Positions 1 through 9,204 of a DNA stretch of 64,000 nucleotides are shown here, one piece after another. The notes beneath the pieces are model-generated. The model saw only the letters and a program-made list of their open reading frames with translations. It was not told where the DNA came from and ran no database searches. Location of the stretch: NCBI GenBank assembly GCA_035340095.1, contig DAORGN010000001.1:1-64000 (forward strand). The letters are read 5' to 3'. The position numbers and the translations under genes were made by a program. This DNA comes from JAEUKA01 sp035340095 (GTDB lineage Bacteria; Myxococcota_A; Polyangia; Palsa-1104; JAEUJZ01). The number at the start of each line of letters is the position of its first letter. Position 1 is the first letter of the stretch.

Positions 1-51
1 CTGCAAGCCAACCTGGGATGCGTAAGCATTCTGCGCTAATCGCACCGGACA

Positions 52-582
52 TCACAGCGCGCGATAGAAAAACGTGGTGCTGCACAGACCGCCTTGCGGA
101 AACAGCGCATAGTTTGGAATGTCGCCGACACGCTGCCAGCCGAGCCGACTGTAAAGCCTCGCCGCGTCGCTGTCCGTCACCGTATCCAGCACGAGGAGCG
201 TCTTGTTTCGCTTGCGCGCTTCTTCTTCTATCGCGCGGACCAACGCTTCCCCTACGCCACGGCGACGGGCCATGCGGTGGACCTGCATCTTGGCAACATC
301 GGCGCGATGCGGCTGGTTGTCTGGCATGTGAAGAACAAGCTGCACCGTCCCGATGATTTGCTGCGTCGCCAGGTCTTCCGCGATAAGCACCAGCCGTTCA
401 GCCCGCGCGACAGCAGACAGGACCGCTTGCCAAAACGAAAGAGCTCGCTCGTAAGACAGAGGCTGCATAAAACCGATCGAAGCACCGCCGGCCACGCAGT
501 CGAGCGTGACTTCGGCGAGTCCCGATAGGATCGCTGGATCTTGTTCGGCAGAGCGAATGCGAAAAGAGAGTTCCTTTGTCAC
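52..582 (-). CDS. GNAT-family N-acetyltransferase
   Basis: A 176-residue single-domain protein of the usual GNAT size. The acetyl-CoA-binding region is visible at about residues 100-115, where a basic stretch MARRRGVGEALV matches the (R/Q)xxGxG/A loop of the fold, followed by a C-terminal RLYSRLGWQRVG segment typical of GNAT motif B. The substrate cannot be told from sequence; small-molecule or antibiotic-like acceptors are common in this family. The start is a GTG at 580-582, preceded by an AGGAAT-like ribosome-binding site. It is divergently arranged with the membrane protein beginning at about 612, with only about 30 bp between them, so the two promoters must overlap. The first 51 bases of the window show no gene. 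Confidence 0.85.
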   Translation of the reverse strand: MTKELSFRIRSAEQDPAILSGLAEVTLDCVAGGASIGFMQPLSYERALSFWQAVLSAVARAERLVLIAEDLATQQIIGTVQLVLHMPDNQPHRADVAKMQVHRMARRRGVGEALVRAIEEEARKRNKTLLVLDTVTDSDAARLYSRLGWQRVGDIPNYALFPQGGLCSTTFFYRAL

Positions 583-611
583 CGTATTCCTCGTGCGGGG
601 TTCTATGTACC

Positions 612-1385
612 ATGCCGCCCATCATGCAATCGGTCCGGTTTGGGATGGGCAACACGCTGGCGTTGGGAATCCTGCTCGGCGGAACGGTGGCGTCGGCGCG
701 CGAGTGCCCTGCGCCCAAGGGATCGAGCCCCGAACTGGCGTCTGTGTTGGCCGAAGATCGAATCCGTTTCCTTGCGCGGACGCTGACCGACACGGCGCGG
801 CGCGAGCGTGACTATGCGATTGGCTGGAGCCTGACCTATGCGGGACTTTCCGCGGCCTCGTGGGTGATGTTGCCGCTGTCGTCGTCCGACGATCCGGGGC
901 AGCTTGTCGAAACGGCATGGAACTCGGGCACGTCCGCGTTTGCCGCGCTGTATGTTCTGTATGCGCCGCTGTCCGCGGTGCGCGCTGTGCACAAATTGAA
1001 CCAGCGGCTGGCGTCCGCAAATGACGATGTCTGTGCGCAGCTTGCCGAAGCCGAGCGCGTGTTTTTCAAAGTCGCGGACAACCAAAAAGGCGGTCGCGAT
1101 GCGCTGGCTCACATCGGCAACGTGGCATTTAACGTCGGGCTCGGCTTGGTGCTTGGGTATGCGCTGCATCGGCCAAACGGTGCCGCGATCAGCACGAGCA
1201 TTGGTGTCGTCATGGGCGAACTGATGATCGCCACCCGTCCGTCCGGCGCGCTGTCTACGCTGGCTGACTATCAAAAAGGCCGCTTGCTTGCTCCCCCAAC
1301 ATCGCCGTCGCTGGCTTTGCCATTCCAGCTTGTGCCGACGCTGCAAAACCAGACATACGGACTTGCGCTGATCGGATCGTTTTGA
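612..1385 (+). CDS. Hypothetical membrane protein
   Basis: A 257-residue protein I do not recognise. An N-terminal hydrophobic stretch ending in ASA-like residues near residue 30 looks like a signal peptide. Several further hydrophobic segments rich in Ala, Gly and Ser (around residues 70-90, 100-120 and 180-215) suggest two to four membrane helices or a membrane-associated bundle. The frame is open further upstream, to 576, but that part overlaps the divergent acetyltransferase start, so ATG 612 (or ATG 624) is preferred. It ends 8 bp before the convergent cupin gene. No catalytic motif is visible and no function is proposed. Confidence 0.65.
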   Translation: MPPIMQSVRFGMGNTLALGILLGGTVASARECPAPKGSSPELASVLAEDRIRFLARTLTDTARRERDYAIGWSLTYAGLSAASWVMLPLSSSDDPGQLVETAWNSGTSAFAALYVLYAPLSAVRAVHKLNQRLASANDDVCAQLAEAERVFFKVADNQKGGRDALAHIGNVAFNVGLGLVLGYALHRPNGAAISTSIGVVMGELMIATRPSGALSTLADYQKGRLLAPPTSPSLALPFQLVPTLQNQTYGLALIGSF

Positions 1386-1393
1386 AACGGGGA

Positions 1394-1756
1394 TTAGGAA
1401 TCGCGGTGGACGGTGGCGGGTGAAAAGGCGGGCAGACAGACCGCGATGTACTCGGCGCCATTGGGACCCGGCGTGCTGTAACGAACCCACTCGCCTTTGG
1501 GAGCCAGGATCGCTTCGCCCGCGTGAACGTCGATGCTGCCTTCCTTGGTCGTCACGGTCAGCGTCCCGGCGAGAACCACGGTGTATTCATCAAACTCGGG
1601 AGTCTGTCCGGGTTCGACCCAGCCGCTCGGGCTGCGCATCCGCGCCATGCTGAGCGCGTCGGTCTGCGAATTGACGCGACCAAAGAACTCTTCGATCAGT
1701 TTGGGCTTGTTGCCGGCGGCTTCGATGACGGTCGGTTTGCGGATGTGTTTCACCAT
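1394..1756 (-). CDS. Small cupin-domain protein
   Basis: A 120-residue protein covering little more than one cupin barrel, similar in layout to EutQ-like and DUF861-type cupins. The segment EFDEYTVVLAGTLTV is the strand-turn-strand of cupin motif 1, and the following HAGEAILAPKGEWVRYSTPGP contains the Pro-Gly turn of motif 2. The His-x-His pair of metal-dependent cupins is not clearly present in motif 1, so enzymatic activity is uncertain and a ligand-binding role is possible. ATG 1756 is chosen over an upstream in-frame start at 1792. It follows nuoN on the same strand after about 50 bp, so it may be read through from the complex I operon. Confidence 0.75.
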   Translation of the reverse strand: MVKHIRKPTVIEAAGNKPKLIEEFFGRVNSQTDALSMARMRSPSGWVEPGQTPEFDEYTVVLAGTLTVTTKEGSIDVHAGEAILAPKGEWVRYSTPGPNGAEYIAVCLPAFSPATVHRDS

Positions 1757-1808
1757 GACGAAACGGTAGCGTGTTTCGTCGCGGCGGGGCAAAAAAACCC
1801 TGTGCTGA

Positions 1809-3257
1809 CTAGCGGGCGGATATGAGCGCGTCGGCGGCGCTTTGGCAGGCTTTTAGAATCGGCGCTGGATAGACACCCATTCCGACGACGAGTAGCAGAC
1901 AGACGACAATCGTTACGGCCAGCCACGGTTCGACTTGCACCGGTTCGCTGCGGGTGGGCTTTGCCATGTAGGCGGCGCGGGCGACTTGCAGATAGTAAAA
2001 AAGACCGACCACTGCGAGCACCGCACCAACGACAACCATCCATCCCAGACCGGCCTGATAGGTGGCCATAAAGACGTACAGCTTGGCCCAGAAACCGATC
2101 ACAAACGGAATGCCTGCCAGCGACAAAAGGAACATCAGAAGCGAAAGACCCAGCCACGGCGATCGCTTTGCCAGACCGGCAAATCCGTCGAGCGTGTCGT
2201 CTCCTTCCTGGTCGGCCACTGCATGCACCACCAGAAAGGCTCCGATGTTGGTCACGGCATAGCCGCACAGATAAAACAGGAGCATCCCCAGCGCATACGC
2301 ATTTCCGACGCCCAGCGCGAGCAGCATGTAGCCAATCTGGGCGACGCCGGAATAACCGAGGAGCCGCTTCACATTCTTTTGCGGCAGCGCCATCAAGTTG
2401 CCCACCGTCATTGTCAGCAGCGACAGACCCAAGATCGCCGGCTGCCACAGCGCTTGCGGCGCCGCTTTTTGTGACAGCACCGTCAGCGTGATAAGGCCTG
2501 CCGCTTTGGGGGCCACCGATAGGAACGTCACCATCGGGGTCATCGCACCTTGGTAGGTATCGGGAACCCACATGTGAAACGGCACCGCGCCAATCTTGAA
2601 ACCCATACCGCCGAGCACGAGCAGCATTCCCATCATCGACAGCGCACTGGGTGGGGCCGCCAGCAGGGCTTCAAGCTGCGTGCTTCCAGCGGAGCCAATG
2701 AGAAGTGACAGACCAAACATCGTCACCGTCGTTGATGCCCCGCCGACCAGATACAGCTTCAGACCGGCTTCTGCCCCGCGGCGCAGCACCGCTTGGCGTT
2801 TTTCCGGGGTCGATTCTTCGCGTGAAAGCGCCGCGAGAATGTAGAGCGGAATGCCCATCAGCTCGAAGCTGACGACGAGCAAGATCAGGTCACGCACGCC
2901 CGGCAGCAGCATCATTCCACAAAGACACATGAGAACCAGGAAGTGATACTCGCCTTGCTTCTTTGTGAAGGTCTGTGACAGCCATTCCTTCCCACCGAGC
3001 ACGCAGAGCAGCGTCGCAAACAGCAGGATCTGTTTGACCAGCACCGAAAACGCGCTTCCCACGTAGACGCTGCCGATGCTGCCTGTGCCATCGAGCTGGG
3101 TCGTCAGGTAGAGCGCAACCGCCAAAAACAGCGCTGTCAGCGTCGACAGGTGTTTCCGCGCGGCGTCCGGCAGATACATGTCCACAAGCAGCAGCAGCAA
3201 GGCCGAACCGGCGACAAACAGATCGACCCAGATGGGCTGCAAAAGTTGGAAGCTCAT
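1809..3257 (-). CDS. nuoN: NADH-quinone oxidoreductase subunit N
   Basis: A 482-residue, 14-helix antiporter-like membrane subunit of complex I, of usual family length. It shows the proton-channel signatures of the Mrp-type family: a glutamate in the fifth helix (SFELMGIPLYILAAL), a lysine-containing PFHMWVPDTYQGAMTP segment and the KNVKRLLGYSGVAQIGYMLLAL stretch. Together with NuoM and NuoL it pumps protons across the cytoplasmic membrane. It is the last gene of the nuo operon and its ATG overlaps the end of nuoM by 4 bp (ATGA), which implies translational coupling. Confidence 0.97.
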   Translation of the reverse strand: MSFQLLQPIWVDLFVAGSALLLLLVDMYLPDAARKHLSTLTALFLAVALYLTTQLDGTGSIGSVYVGSAFSVLVKQILLFATLLCVLGGKEWLSQTFTKKQGEYHFLVLMCLCGMMLLPGVRDLILLVVSFELMGIPLYILAALSREESTPEKRQAVLRRGAEAGLKLYLVGGASTTVTMFGLSLLIGSAGSTQLEALLAAPPSALSMMGMLLVLGGMGFKIGAVPFHMWVPDTYQGAMTPMVTFLSVAPKAAGLITLTVLSQKAAPQALWQPAILGLSLLTMTVGNLMALPQKNVKRLLGYSGVAQIGYMLLALGVGNAYALGMLLFYLCGYAVTNIGAFLVVHAVADQEGDDTLDGFAGLAKRSPWLGLSLLMFLLSLAGIPFVIGFWAKLYVFMATYQAGLGWMVVVGAVLAVVGLFYYLQVARAAYMAKPTRSEPVQVEPWLAVTIVVCLLLVVGMGVYPAPILKACQSAADALISAR

Positions 3258-4807
3258 GGAAGCACCCCCACCGGGAGCACAGAGCCCAAGGCCATGCGCA
3301 GATAGTTGGTCGTCGTCGGATCAATGAAGTCGAGCAGAAGCCGCGGCCAGATTCCGCACAAAAGCAGCGTGCCACCCAAGATCCAAAGCGGCGCCCATTC
3401 GATTTTTCGGACATCGCGCAGATCATGAAAGTGATCGCTTGGACCGTCGCCAAAGAACACCGCACGCGACACCCGCAGCACATACACCGCGGTGACAAAC
3501 GCTCCGATGACGCCGCAGATCGACCACCACGGACGCGGACTCTGCCAGCCGCCTGCGAACACCAAGAACTCGGCGACAAAACCCGCGGTGCCTGGCAGTC
3601 CAAGCGAGGACAGACCCGCCAGCGTGAAGAACGCAGCGACGCCCGGCATCACCGTGGCAAAGCCTCCCATTTTGGCGACTTCGCGGCTGTGGGCTCGTTC
3701 ATAGATGTGCCCGACCAGTGCGAAGAACAGGCCGGTCATGATGCCGTGCGCGAACATTTGGTAGACCGCGCCGTTCCAGCCCGACTGGGTCAGCGTCGCC
3801 GCTCCGAGCATCACCACGCCCATGTGACTGACCGACGAGTAGGCGATGATGTACTTGAGGTCTTTTTGCGACAGCGCTGACATCGCGCCATACACGACGT
3901 TTACGACCGCAACACCACCGACGATGGGGGCCCAGAACTGGGCTCCGTCCGGCAGCATCATCATGCCAATCCGCATCACGCCAAACGCGCCCAGCTTCAT
4001 CAGCACACCCGCGTGGAGCATCGACACTGCCGTCGGTGCAGATGCGTGACCATCGGGCGACCAAGTGTGAAATGGAAACACGCCAGCGAGCGATCCAAAG
4101 CCGAGCCAGAACATCACGAACGTCCAGATTTGCAGGCTCTTTGGATAGTGCGCTTTGGCCAGCACCGCCATGTCGAACGTCCCCGCTCCCGACGAAAAGT
4201 ACAGCGCCAGGAGTCCGACCAGGATAAACGCCGAACCGACCAGCAGCATCAGCGTCAGCTTCATCGCGGCGTATTCGCGCCCGCCGATGTCAAACCACTT
4301 CCAGACAAAACGCAGCGGGCCGGCCTCGGTGACTTTGTGGCTCGATCCCCAGATGCCGATGAGCAGATACATCGGCAGCACCGCGATTTCGTAAAACAGG
4401 AAGAACACAAACAGGTCTTGCGCGACGAACACGCCGAAGACGCCAGCGACCAGCACGAGCAGCAGCACGAAGAACTCTTTGGGCCGGTCGGCAAGTCCGA
4501 AGCTCGCAAGCACACCGGCAAAGATGATGACGCCGGTCAAAATCAGCAGCGAGACACCCCAACCGTCGACGGCCAGCCGCAGATCAATGCCAAGCTGCGG
4601 CACCAGTGGATAGACTTCGGAAAGCTGGAAACCGCTCGCTTGCGGATTGTAAAGCTGCGCGACATACAGACTGCCGAGCAGCGACAAAAACGCGCCAAGT
4701 GCCGACACAAGACGGATCAGCGTGTGCTGCTTGGGCGGCAGCATCATGACAACAAGCGCAGCGACCATCGGGGCCGCCACAATCAAGGAAAGGATGTGCT
4801 CGGTCAT
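3254..4807 (-). CDS. nuoM: NADH-quinone oxidoreductase subunit M
   Basis: A 517-residue antiporter-like subunit of complex I. Diagnostic segments are FFLFYEIAVLPMYLLIGIWG (the helix-5 glutamate), the lysine-bearing VFPFHTWSPDGHASAPTAVS loop and the KDLKYIIAYSSVSHMG discontinuous-helix region. It belongs to the proton-translocating membrane arm. The start is the ATG at 4807, in the 4-bp overlap with nuoL; an in-frame start 13 codons upstream would lie deep inside nuoL and is less likely. Confidence 0.97.
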   Translation of the reverse strand: MTEHILSLIVAAPMVAALVVMMLPPKQHTLIRLVSALGAFLSLLGSLYVAQLYNPQASGFQLSEVYPLVPQLGIDLRLAVDGWGVSLLILTGVIIFAGVLASFGLADRPKEFFVLLLVLVAGVFGVFVAQDLFVFFLFYEIAVLPMYLLIGIWGSSHKVTEAGPLRFVWKWFDIGGREYAAMKLTLMLLVGSAFILVGLLALYFSSGAGTFDMAVLAKAHYPKSLQIWTFVMFWLGFGSLAGVFPFHTWSPDGHASAPTAVSMLHAGVLMKLGAFGVMRIGMMMLPDGAQFWAPIVGGVAVVNVVYGAMSALSQKDLKYIIAYSSVSHMGVVMLGAATLTQSGWNGAVYQMFAHGIMTGLFFALVGHIYERAHSREVAKMGGFATVMPGVAAFFTLAGLSSLGLPGTAGFVAEFLVFAGGWQSPRPWWSICGVIGAFVTAVYVLRVSRAVFFGDGPSDHFHDLRDVRKIEWAPLWILGGTLLLCGIWPRLLLDFIDPTTTNYLRMALGSVLPVGVLP

Positions 4808-6609
4808 CGCAGCACCCCGTAAAGGACAAGCAGAAGCACCCCGCACACCGTCGCCAGCACATAGTCTGTCGCGATGCCGGTCTGGACTCTGCGGATTTTT
4901 TGGCCGGACACCACAAAGGCAAGCCCGGTCAGGTTCATGATGCCGTCGATCAGATAGCGATCGATCCAGCCAATCAGCGCTGCAAACGGCAGTGCGACGC
5001 GGTGGAATCCCCCTGCATACAGCCGGTCCATGGGTCCGTATTCGACAAGCCGTGCGATGGGGGCGAGCAGGGCAGGGTGTTCATCGCTGCGGCGGTACAG
5101 CAGATACGCAAGCCCAAGTCCCAAAAGACCCAGCCCAGCCGCGATGATTCCCGTCGTGCCCAAGTGGAAGTGGTACGCGCTGCCGTATAGCTGTCCAAAC
5201 ATCTTGCCCAAGTACCCAGCAGCGAGCGCCGGCACCGCCAGCAGCAGAAGCGGCAGAATCAGCACCGCGCTGCTTTCATGGGCGTGGCTCGCTTTTTCCG
5301 TCGCTTGCGCAAAGAACACGCGCACAAGCAGCCGCCCCATGTAAAACGCGGTCAAAAACGCCGAGATCAGCAGAAACACAAGCTGCCAGGACACGCCATG
5401 CTCACCAACGGCTTCGATGATCAGGTCTTTGCTAAAAAACCCTGACAGACCCGGCAGCCCCATCAGCGACAGCGATCCAATCAGGAACGTCACCGTCGTC
5501 AGCGGCATCTTGCGGGCGAGTCCTCCCATGTCACGCATGTCATTTGAGTGAACCGCGTGAATCACACTGCCGGCGCCAAGGAACAGCAGCGCTTTGAAAA
5601 ACGCATGCGTCGTCAGGTGGAAAAATCCACCGAGCAAAGACCCGGCTCCAAGCGCCGCAATCATGTAGCCGAGCTGGGAACAGGTCGAATACGCGAGCAC
5701 TTTTTTGATGTCGTTTTGGAATAGCGCCATCGTCGCTGCGATAAGTGCCGTCACGCTTCCCACCGCCAGCATGATCTGTCGCGTTCCCTGCGCCAGTTCA
5801 AAAAGTGGCCAGCCGCGCACGATCAGAAACACGCCTGCTGCGACCATTGTGGCTGCATGCAGCAGCGCCGACACCGGCGTCGGACCTTCCATGGCATCGG
5901 GAAGCCAGACATGCAGCGGAAACTGCGCTGACTTTCCCATCACCGCGACAAACAAAAGCAGCGTCACCAGGTTGGCCGCCGACGGTGCAATCTGCACATC
6001 CCAGTCAAAGCTGCCGGCCTTGCTGCGCAACACCAAAAGACCGATGAGGAGTCCCATGTCGGCAAACTTGGTGACCCAGAAGGCTTTGACTGCGGCTTTG
6101 GCGGCGCTCGGTTTTTTGAAGTAGTAACCGATCAGCAGGTAACTGGTCACACCGACGAGCTCCCAGCCCAAAAAGAGCTGCAAAAGATTCGGTGCCAGCA
6201 CCAGGATGTTCATCGCGGTCAGAAACAGCGAGTGATACGTGAAGTAGCGTCCCTGCGCTTCCTTGGATTCATCGTGCATGTAGCCGATCGAAAAAATCTG
6301 CACGCATGACGCCACGAACGTCACCACCAGCAGCATCGACGCGGAAATTCCGTCAATGCGCAGACCAATTTCGGCGAGCGGTGCTCCTGCTTGGGGCAGC
6401 CACGGCACCGTCCAAAGCTGCGGCGGCGTCGGCGTAAGCTGTCCCAAGACGAGCAGAATCGCCGATCCAAGCGAAGTCAGCGCCGCCAGCACCGAAAACA
6501 CAATCGCCGTCACGCGGTGCCGCAGGGCTGGTACTGTTGCCAGCAGCAGCGCCACCGCTCCGGGCAAGAGCAGCGCGATGAGCGCGAGCGAGTAAGCAGA
6601 GTGAAACAT
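4804..6609 (-). CDS. nuoL: NADH-quinone oxidoreductase subunit L
   Basis: A 601-residue distal antiporter-like subunit of the complex I membrane arm. The GKSAQFPLHVWLPDAMEGPTPVSALLHAATMVAAG region and the NDIKKVLAYSTCSQLGYM segment are characteristic of NuoL. The C-terminal extension (after about residue 500) provides the long lateral helix HL and a final transmembrane helix, consistent with the family length of about 600-660 residues. It couples to nuoM by a 4-bp overlap and follows nuoK by 12 bp. Confidence 0.97.
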   Translation of the reverse strand: MFHSAYSLALIALLLPGAVALLLATVPALRHRVTAIVFSVLAALTSLGSAILLVLGQLTPTPPQLWTVPWLPQAGAPLAEIGLRIDGISASMLLVVTFVASCVQIFSIGYMHDESKEAQGRYFTYHSLFLTAMNILVLAPNLLQLFLGWELVGVTSYLLIGYYFKKPSAAKAAVKAFWVTKFADMGLLIGLLVLRSKAGSFDWDVQIAPSAANLVTLLLFVAVMGKSAQFPLHVWLPDAMEGPTPVSALLHAATMVAAGVFLIVRGWPLFELAQGTRQIMLAVGSVTALIAATMALFQNDIKKVLAYSTCSQLGYMIAALGAGSLLGGFFHLTTHAFFKALLFLGAGSVIHAVHSNDMRDMGGLARKMPLTTVTFLIGSLSLMGLPGLSGFFSKDLIIEAVGEHGVSWQLVFLLISAFLTAFYMGRLLVRVFFAQATEKASHAHESSAVLILPLLLLAVPALAAGYLGKMFGQLYGSAYHFHLGTTGIIAAGLGLLGLGLAYLLYRRSDEHPALLAPIARLVEYGPMDRLYAGGFHRVALPFAALIGWIDRYLIDGIMNLTGLAFVVSGQKIRRVQTGIATDYVLATVCGVLLLVLYGVLR

Positions 6610-6621
6610 CGCGGGTGTCTC

Positions 6622-6921
6622 CTACTCTTTGAATTCGCTCGCCCGGCTTACTTGCGCGTCGCGGTAAGCCCGGTGAACAAGGATGACAATCGCGAGTCCG
6701 ACCACCACTTCGGTGACGGTGAGCGCGATCGAAAACAGCGCAAACACCTGGCCGATTCCGTCGCCGCGGAAGCGCGAAAACGATACCAGGTTGATGTTGG
6801 TCGCATTGGCCATAAGCTCCAAAGACAGAAGGAGTCCGATGGCGTGGCGGTGCGTAAGCAGTCCGTAAAGACCGATGCAGAACAGCGCCGCCGACAGGGT
6901 GAGGCACAGACCGAGTGTCAT
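6622..6921 (-). CDS. nuoK: NADH-quinone oxidoreductase subunit K
   Basis: A 99-residue, three-helix membrane subunit of complex I, of family length. Two conserved membrane glutamates are visible, in LLSLELMANATNINLV (helix 2) and SIALTVTEVVVGLAIVI (helix 3 segment). These belong to the E-channel that carries protons along the membrane arm. It overlaps nuoJ by 4 bp and precedes nuoL. Confidence 0.96.
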   Translation of the reverse strand: MTLGLCLTLSAALFCIGLYGLLTHRHAIGLLLSLELMANATNINLVSFSRFRGDGIGQVFALFSIALTVTEVVVGLAIVILVHRAYRDAQVSRASEFKE

Positions 6922-7430
6922 CGTCCATCCTCCGAAATCTGCGCGGGACGATCACGGCGGAGCAGCACAATCGCGCCAATCATCGTCGCGAGCAGCAGAA
7001 GGGACAGCGCTTCAAACGAAAGCGCATGATCGACAAGCAGCAGTTTCGCAAGCTGCTGGGTCGACGCAGGCGGCGCGTCGCGGGCTGGCAGATCCGGAGT
7101 CGACTGAATCGCTTTCACCAGCATCCCCAGCATCGCCAGCGCGAGCACTGCGGCAACATACGGTTTCTTGTGCGGCAGCGCGGCTTCCTTCTGATCGTGG
7201 CGCGTCAGCATCACACCAAGGATCATCAGCGTCATCACGCCACCGACGTACAGAAGCACTTGAATGCCCGCGAGCAGCGGCGCTTTGAGCATGGCGTACA
7301 GCACCGCGGTTGCACCAAGCACCACACCAAGCCACAGCACGCCGTGAATTGCGCTTTTTGCCCGCGCAACCAAAAGGGCCGCCAGCACAATGCAGCCAGC
7401 GACGAGGCCAAAGCCGACTTGCTCGATCAT
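6918..7430 (-). CDS. nuoJ: NADH-quinone oxidoreductase subunit J
   Basis: A 170-residue, five-helix membrane subunit of complex I. The conserved glycine-rich helix 3 (GIQVLLYVGGVMTLMILGVML) contains the pi-bulge region that couples quinone reduction to proton pumping. The ATG at 7430 is chosen because homology begins there and it overlaps the nuoI stop by 4 bp; the longer open frame upstream is the antisense-frame shadow of nuoI. Confidence 0.95.
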   Translation of the reverse strand: MIEQVGFGLVAGCIVLAALLVARAKSAIHGVLWLGVVLGATAVLYAMLKAPLLAGIQVLLYVGGVMTLMILGVMLTRHDQKEAALPHKKPYVAAVLALAMLGMLVKAIQSTPDLPARDAPPASTQQLAKLLLVDHALSFEALSLLLLATMIGAIVLLRRDRPAQISEDGR

Positions 7431-8233
7431 GGGGCCTCCTTTGGGTCGGTTTTTTGTTCTGCGGTGTCCGTTTTTTGTTCTGCCTGCGCACTCACCGGGG
7501 AAGCCGGAGCGGTCTGTTTGGCCGCGGCTTCCGCAGCCACCGCAGGCTTTGCGTCCGTCGCTGGTGCCGGTTCCTTGGCAGAATCCGTGGTCGCGACCGC
7601 GGTTTCTTTTGCTGCCGCAGGTGCCGCTTCTTTGGCGGGTTCGGCAGCGGCTTTGGCAGCTTTTGCTTTGGCGACTCTCTTGGGTTTTTCTGCGCCAGCT
7701 TCCGCCGATTTTTCGTCCCCCGCGGCTTCCGCTGGCTTGGCTTTGCCGCGCGCCGGATCTTGCATTTCCATCAGCTTGCCGCCGGTTCCCCACGACAGCG
7801 GCTTTTGCTTCTGGTTTTCGTACAGCTTGTCCATCGTAAGGACCAAGTCTTCCCGACAGTATCCGGGCTGCTCGGGCGCACGACACATCACAATCGCGTC
7901 GGTGGGACAGACCTGGACGCACAGCTCGCAGAAGATGCAGGCTTCCAAATCGAGCGTGAAGTCTTCCGCATAGCCGCGCTTTTTGCCGGTGACTTTCGAT
8001 TCCCGCTTGGGTGCCTGTTTGATGGCAATCACTTGCGAAGGACAGATCCGCTCGCAGGCCAGACAGCCGATGCACGCTTCGTCGCCGGTTTCATCAATCA
8101 GCAGCGCAAAGCTTACGCGATGGCGTTCTGGACGGGGCCGGATGACTTCCGGATATTCGACGGTGACCGCCGGTCTTAGGAAGTTTGTCAGCGTGGTTTT
8201 GAGTGCGCGGAAGGAATCGCCAAAAAATCCCAT
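7427..8233 (-). CDS. nuoI: NADH-quinone oxidoreductase subunit I with long C-terminal tail
   Basis: A 268-residue protein whose first 160 residues are a normal NuoI. They hold two CxxCxxCxxxCP motifs (Cys54/57/60/64 and Cys99/102/105/109) that bind the two 4Fe-4S clusters N6a and N6b on the electron path to quinone. The remaining 108 residues (about 161-268) are low-complexity, rich in Ala, Lys, Glu, Pro and Thr, with no recognisable fold. Typical NuoI is about 130-180 residues, so this tail is extra. The ATG at 8233 sits 2 bp after the nuoH stop. Confidence 0.95.
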   Translation of the reverse strand: MGFFGDSFRALKTTLTNFLRPAVTVEYPEVIRPRPERHRVSFALLIDETGDEACIGCLACERICPSQVIAIKQAPKRESKVTGKKRGYAEDFTLDLEACIFCELCVQVCPTDAIVMCRAPEQPGYCREDLVLTMDKLYENQKQKPLSWGTGGKLMEMQDPARGKAKPAEAAGDEKSAEAGAEKPKRVAKAKAAKAAAEPAKEAAPAAAKETAVATTDSAKEPAPATDAKPAVAAEAAAKQTAPASPVSAQAEQKTDTAEQKTDPKEAP

Positions 8234-8235
8234 CG

Positions 8236-9204
8236 CTAGCCTCCCACCTTCGCAAACGCCGCTGCTGCCATCACAAGCAGCAGACTCACCGGCACAAGCC
8301 ACTTCCAGCACAGCGTCATCAGTTGATCGGACCGGAAGCGCAGGAGCGACCACCGCACCCAATAAATCGACGCAAACAGCAGCAGCGTCTTTAGCACCAT
8401 CCAGTGCAGCCCCGGAAACACCGGTCCATCCCAGCCACCCAGGAACAGCGCCGACGCCACCGCCGACGCCACCAGCGTGTGGATGTATTCCGCCATGTAA
8501 AACAGACCGAACTTCATGCCGGTGTACTCGGTGGTGATGCCGGCGATCAGCTCGCTTTCTGCTTCCGGAATGTCGAAAGGAATCCGGTTGGCTTCGGCCA
8601 GCGATGACAGAAAAAACAGCACAAACGCCGGCAGACCGGGCAGCGTCGGCCAGCACGCCACCCAGTGATGATCGATTTGGTAGCGCACGATGTCGGAAAG
8701 ACTCATCGAGCCGGCCAAAATCACCGGCACCAGCGCCGACAGCACCATCGGCACCGAATAGGAAACCGACTGCGCGACCGCTCGCATTGCACCAATCAGC
8801 GCAAACTTGTTGTTCGACGCCCAGCCGCCCATCCACACCGGAATCAGCACCAGCGCATTGGCGGCCAACACGTACAGCACACCGATGTCCAGATCCGCGG
8901 CCACCACCGACGGTGAAAATGGCACGACTGCCGCAGTTGCCACGGCAAACGCACCACACAGAATCGGCGCCAGTTCAAACAGCGGACGATCGGCGGCGGC
9001 TGGCGTGACGTGCTCTTTTTGCAGCATCTTCACCACGTCGGCCAGCGGCTGCAGGATTCCTGCCGGTCCCACCATCGTCGGTCCCATGCGACTCTGGATG
9101 CGCGCGGCAAACTTGCGTTCAAACCACAGACCAATCGCAGTCACCGTCAGCACAACAGTGATGATCGGCAGACCATAGAGAATGCCGTGAAGAAGTGCGT
9201 TCAC
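8236..9204 (-). CDS. nuoH: NADH-quinone oxidoreductase subunit H
   Basis: A 322-residue, eight-helix membrane subunit of complex I, which forms the quinone chamber with NuoB and NuoD. Family hallmarks are present: RIQSRMGPTMVGPAGILQPLADVVKML near the N-terminus, and the charged loop LAEANRIPFDIPEAESELIAG, whose glutamates begin the E-channel. It overlaps nuoD by 4 bp. Confidence 0.96.
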   Translation of the reverse strand: MNALLHGILYGLPIITVVLTVTAIGLWFERKFAARIQSRMGPTMVGPAGILQPLADVVKMLQKEHVTPAAADRPLFELAPILCGAFAVATAAVVPFSPSVVAADLDIGVLYVLAANALVLIPVWMGGWASNNKFALIGAMRAVAQSVSYSVPMVLSALVPVILAGSMSLSDIVRYQIDHHWVACWPTLPGLPAFVLFFLSSLAEANRIPFDIPEAESELIAGITTEYTGMKFGLFYMAEYIHTLVASAVASALFLGGWDGPVFPGLHWMVLKTLLLFASIYWVRWSLLRFRSDQLMTLCWKWLVPVSLLLVMAAAAFAKVGG

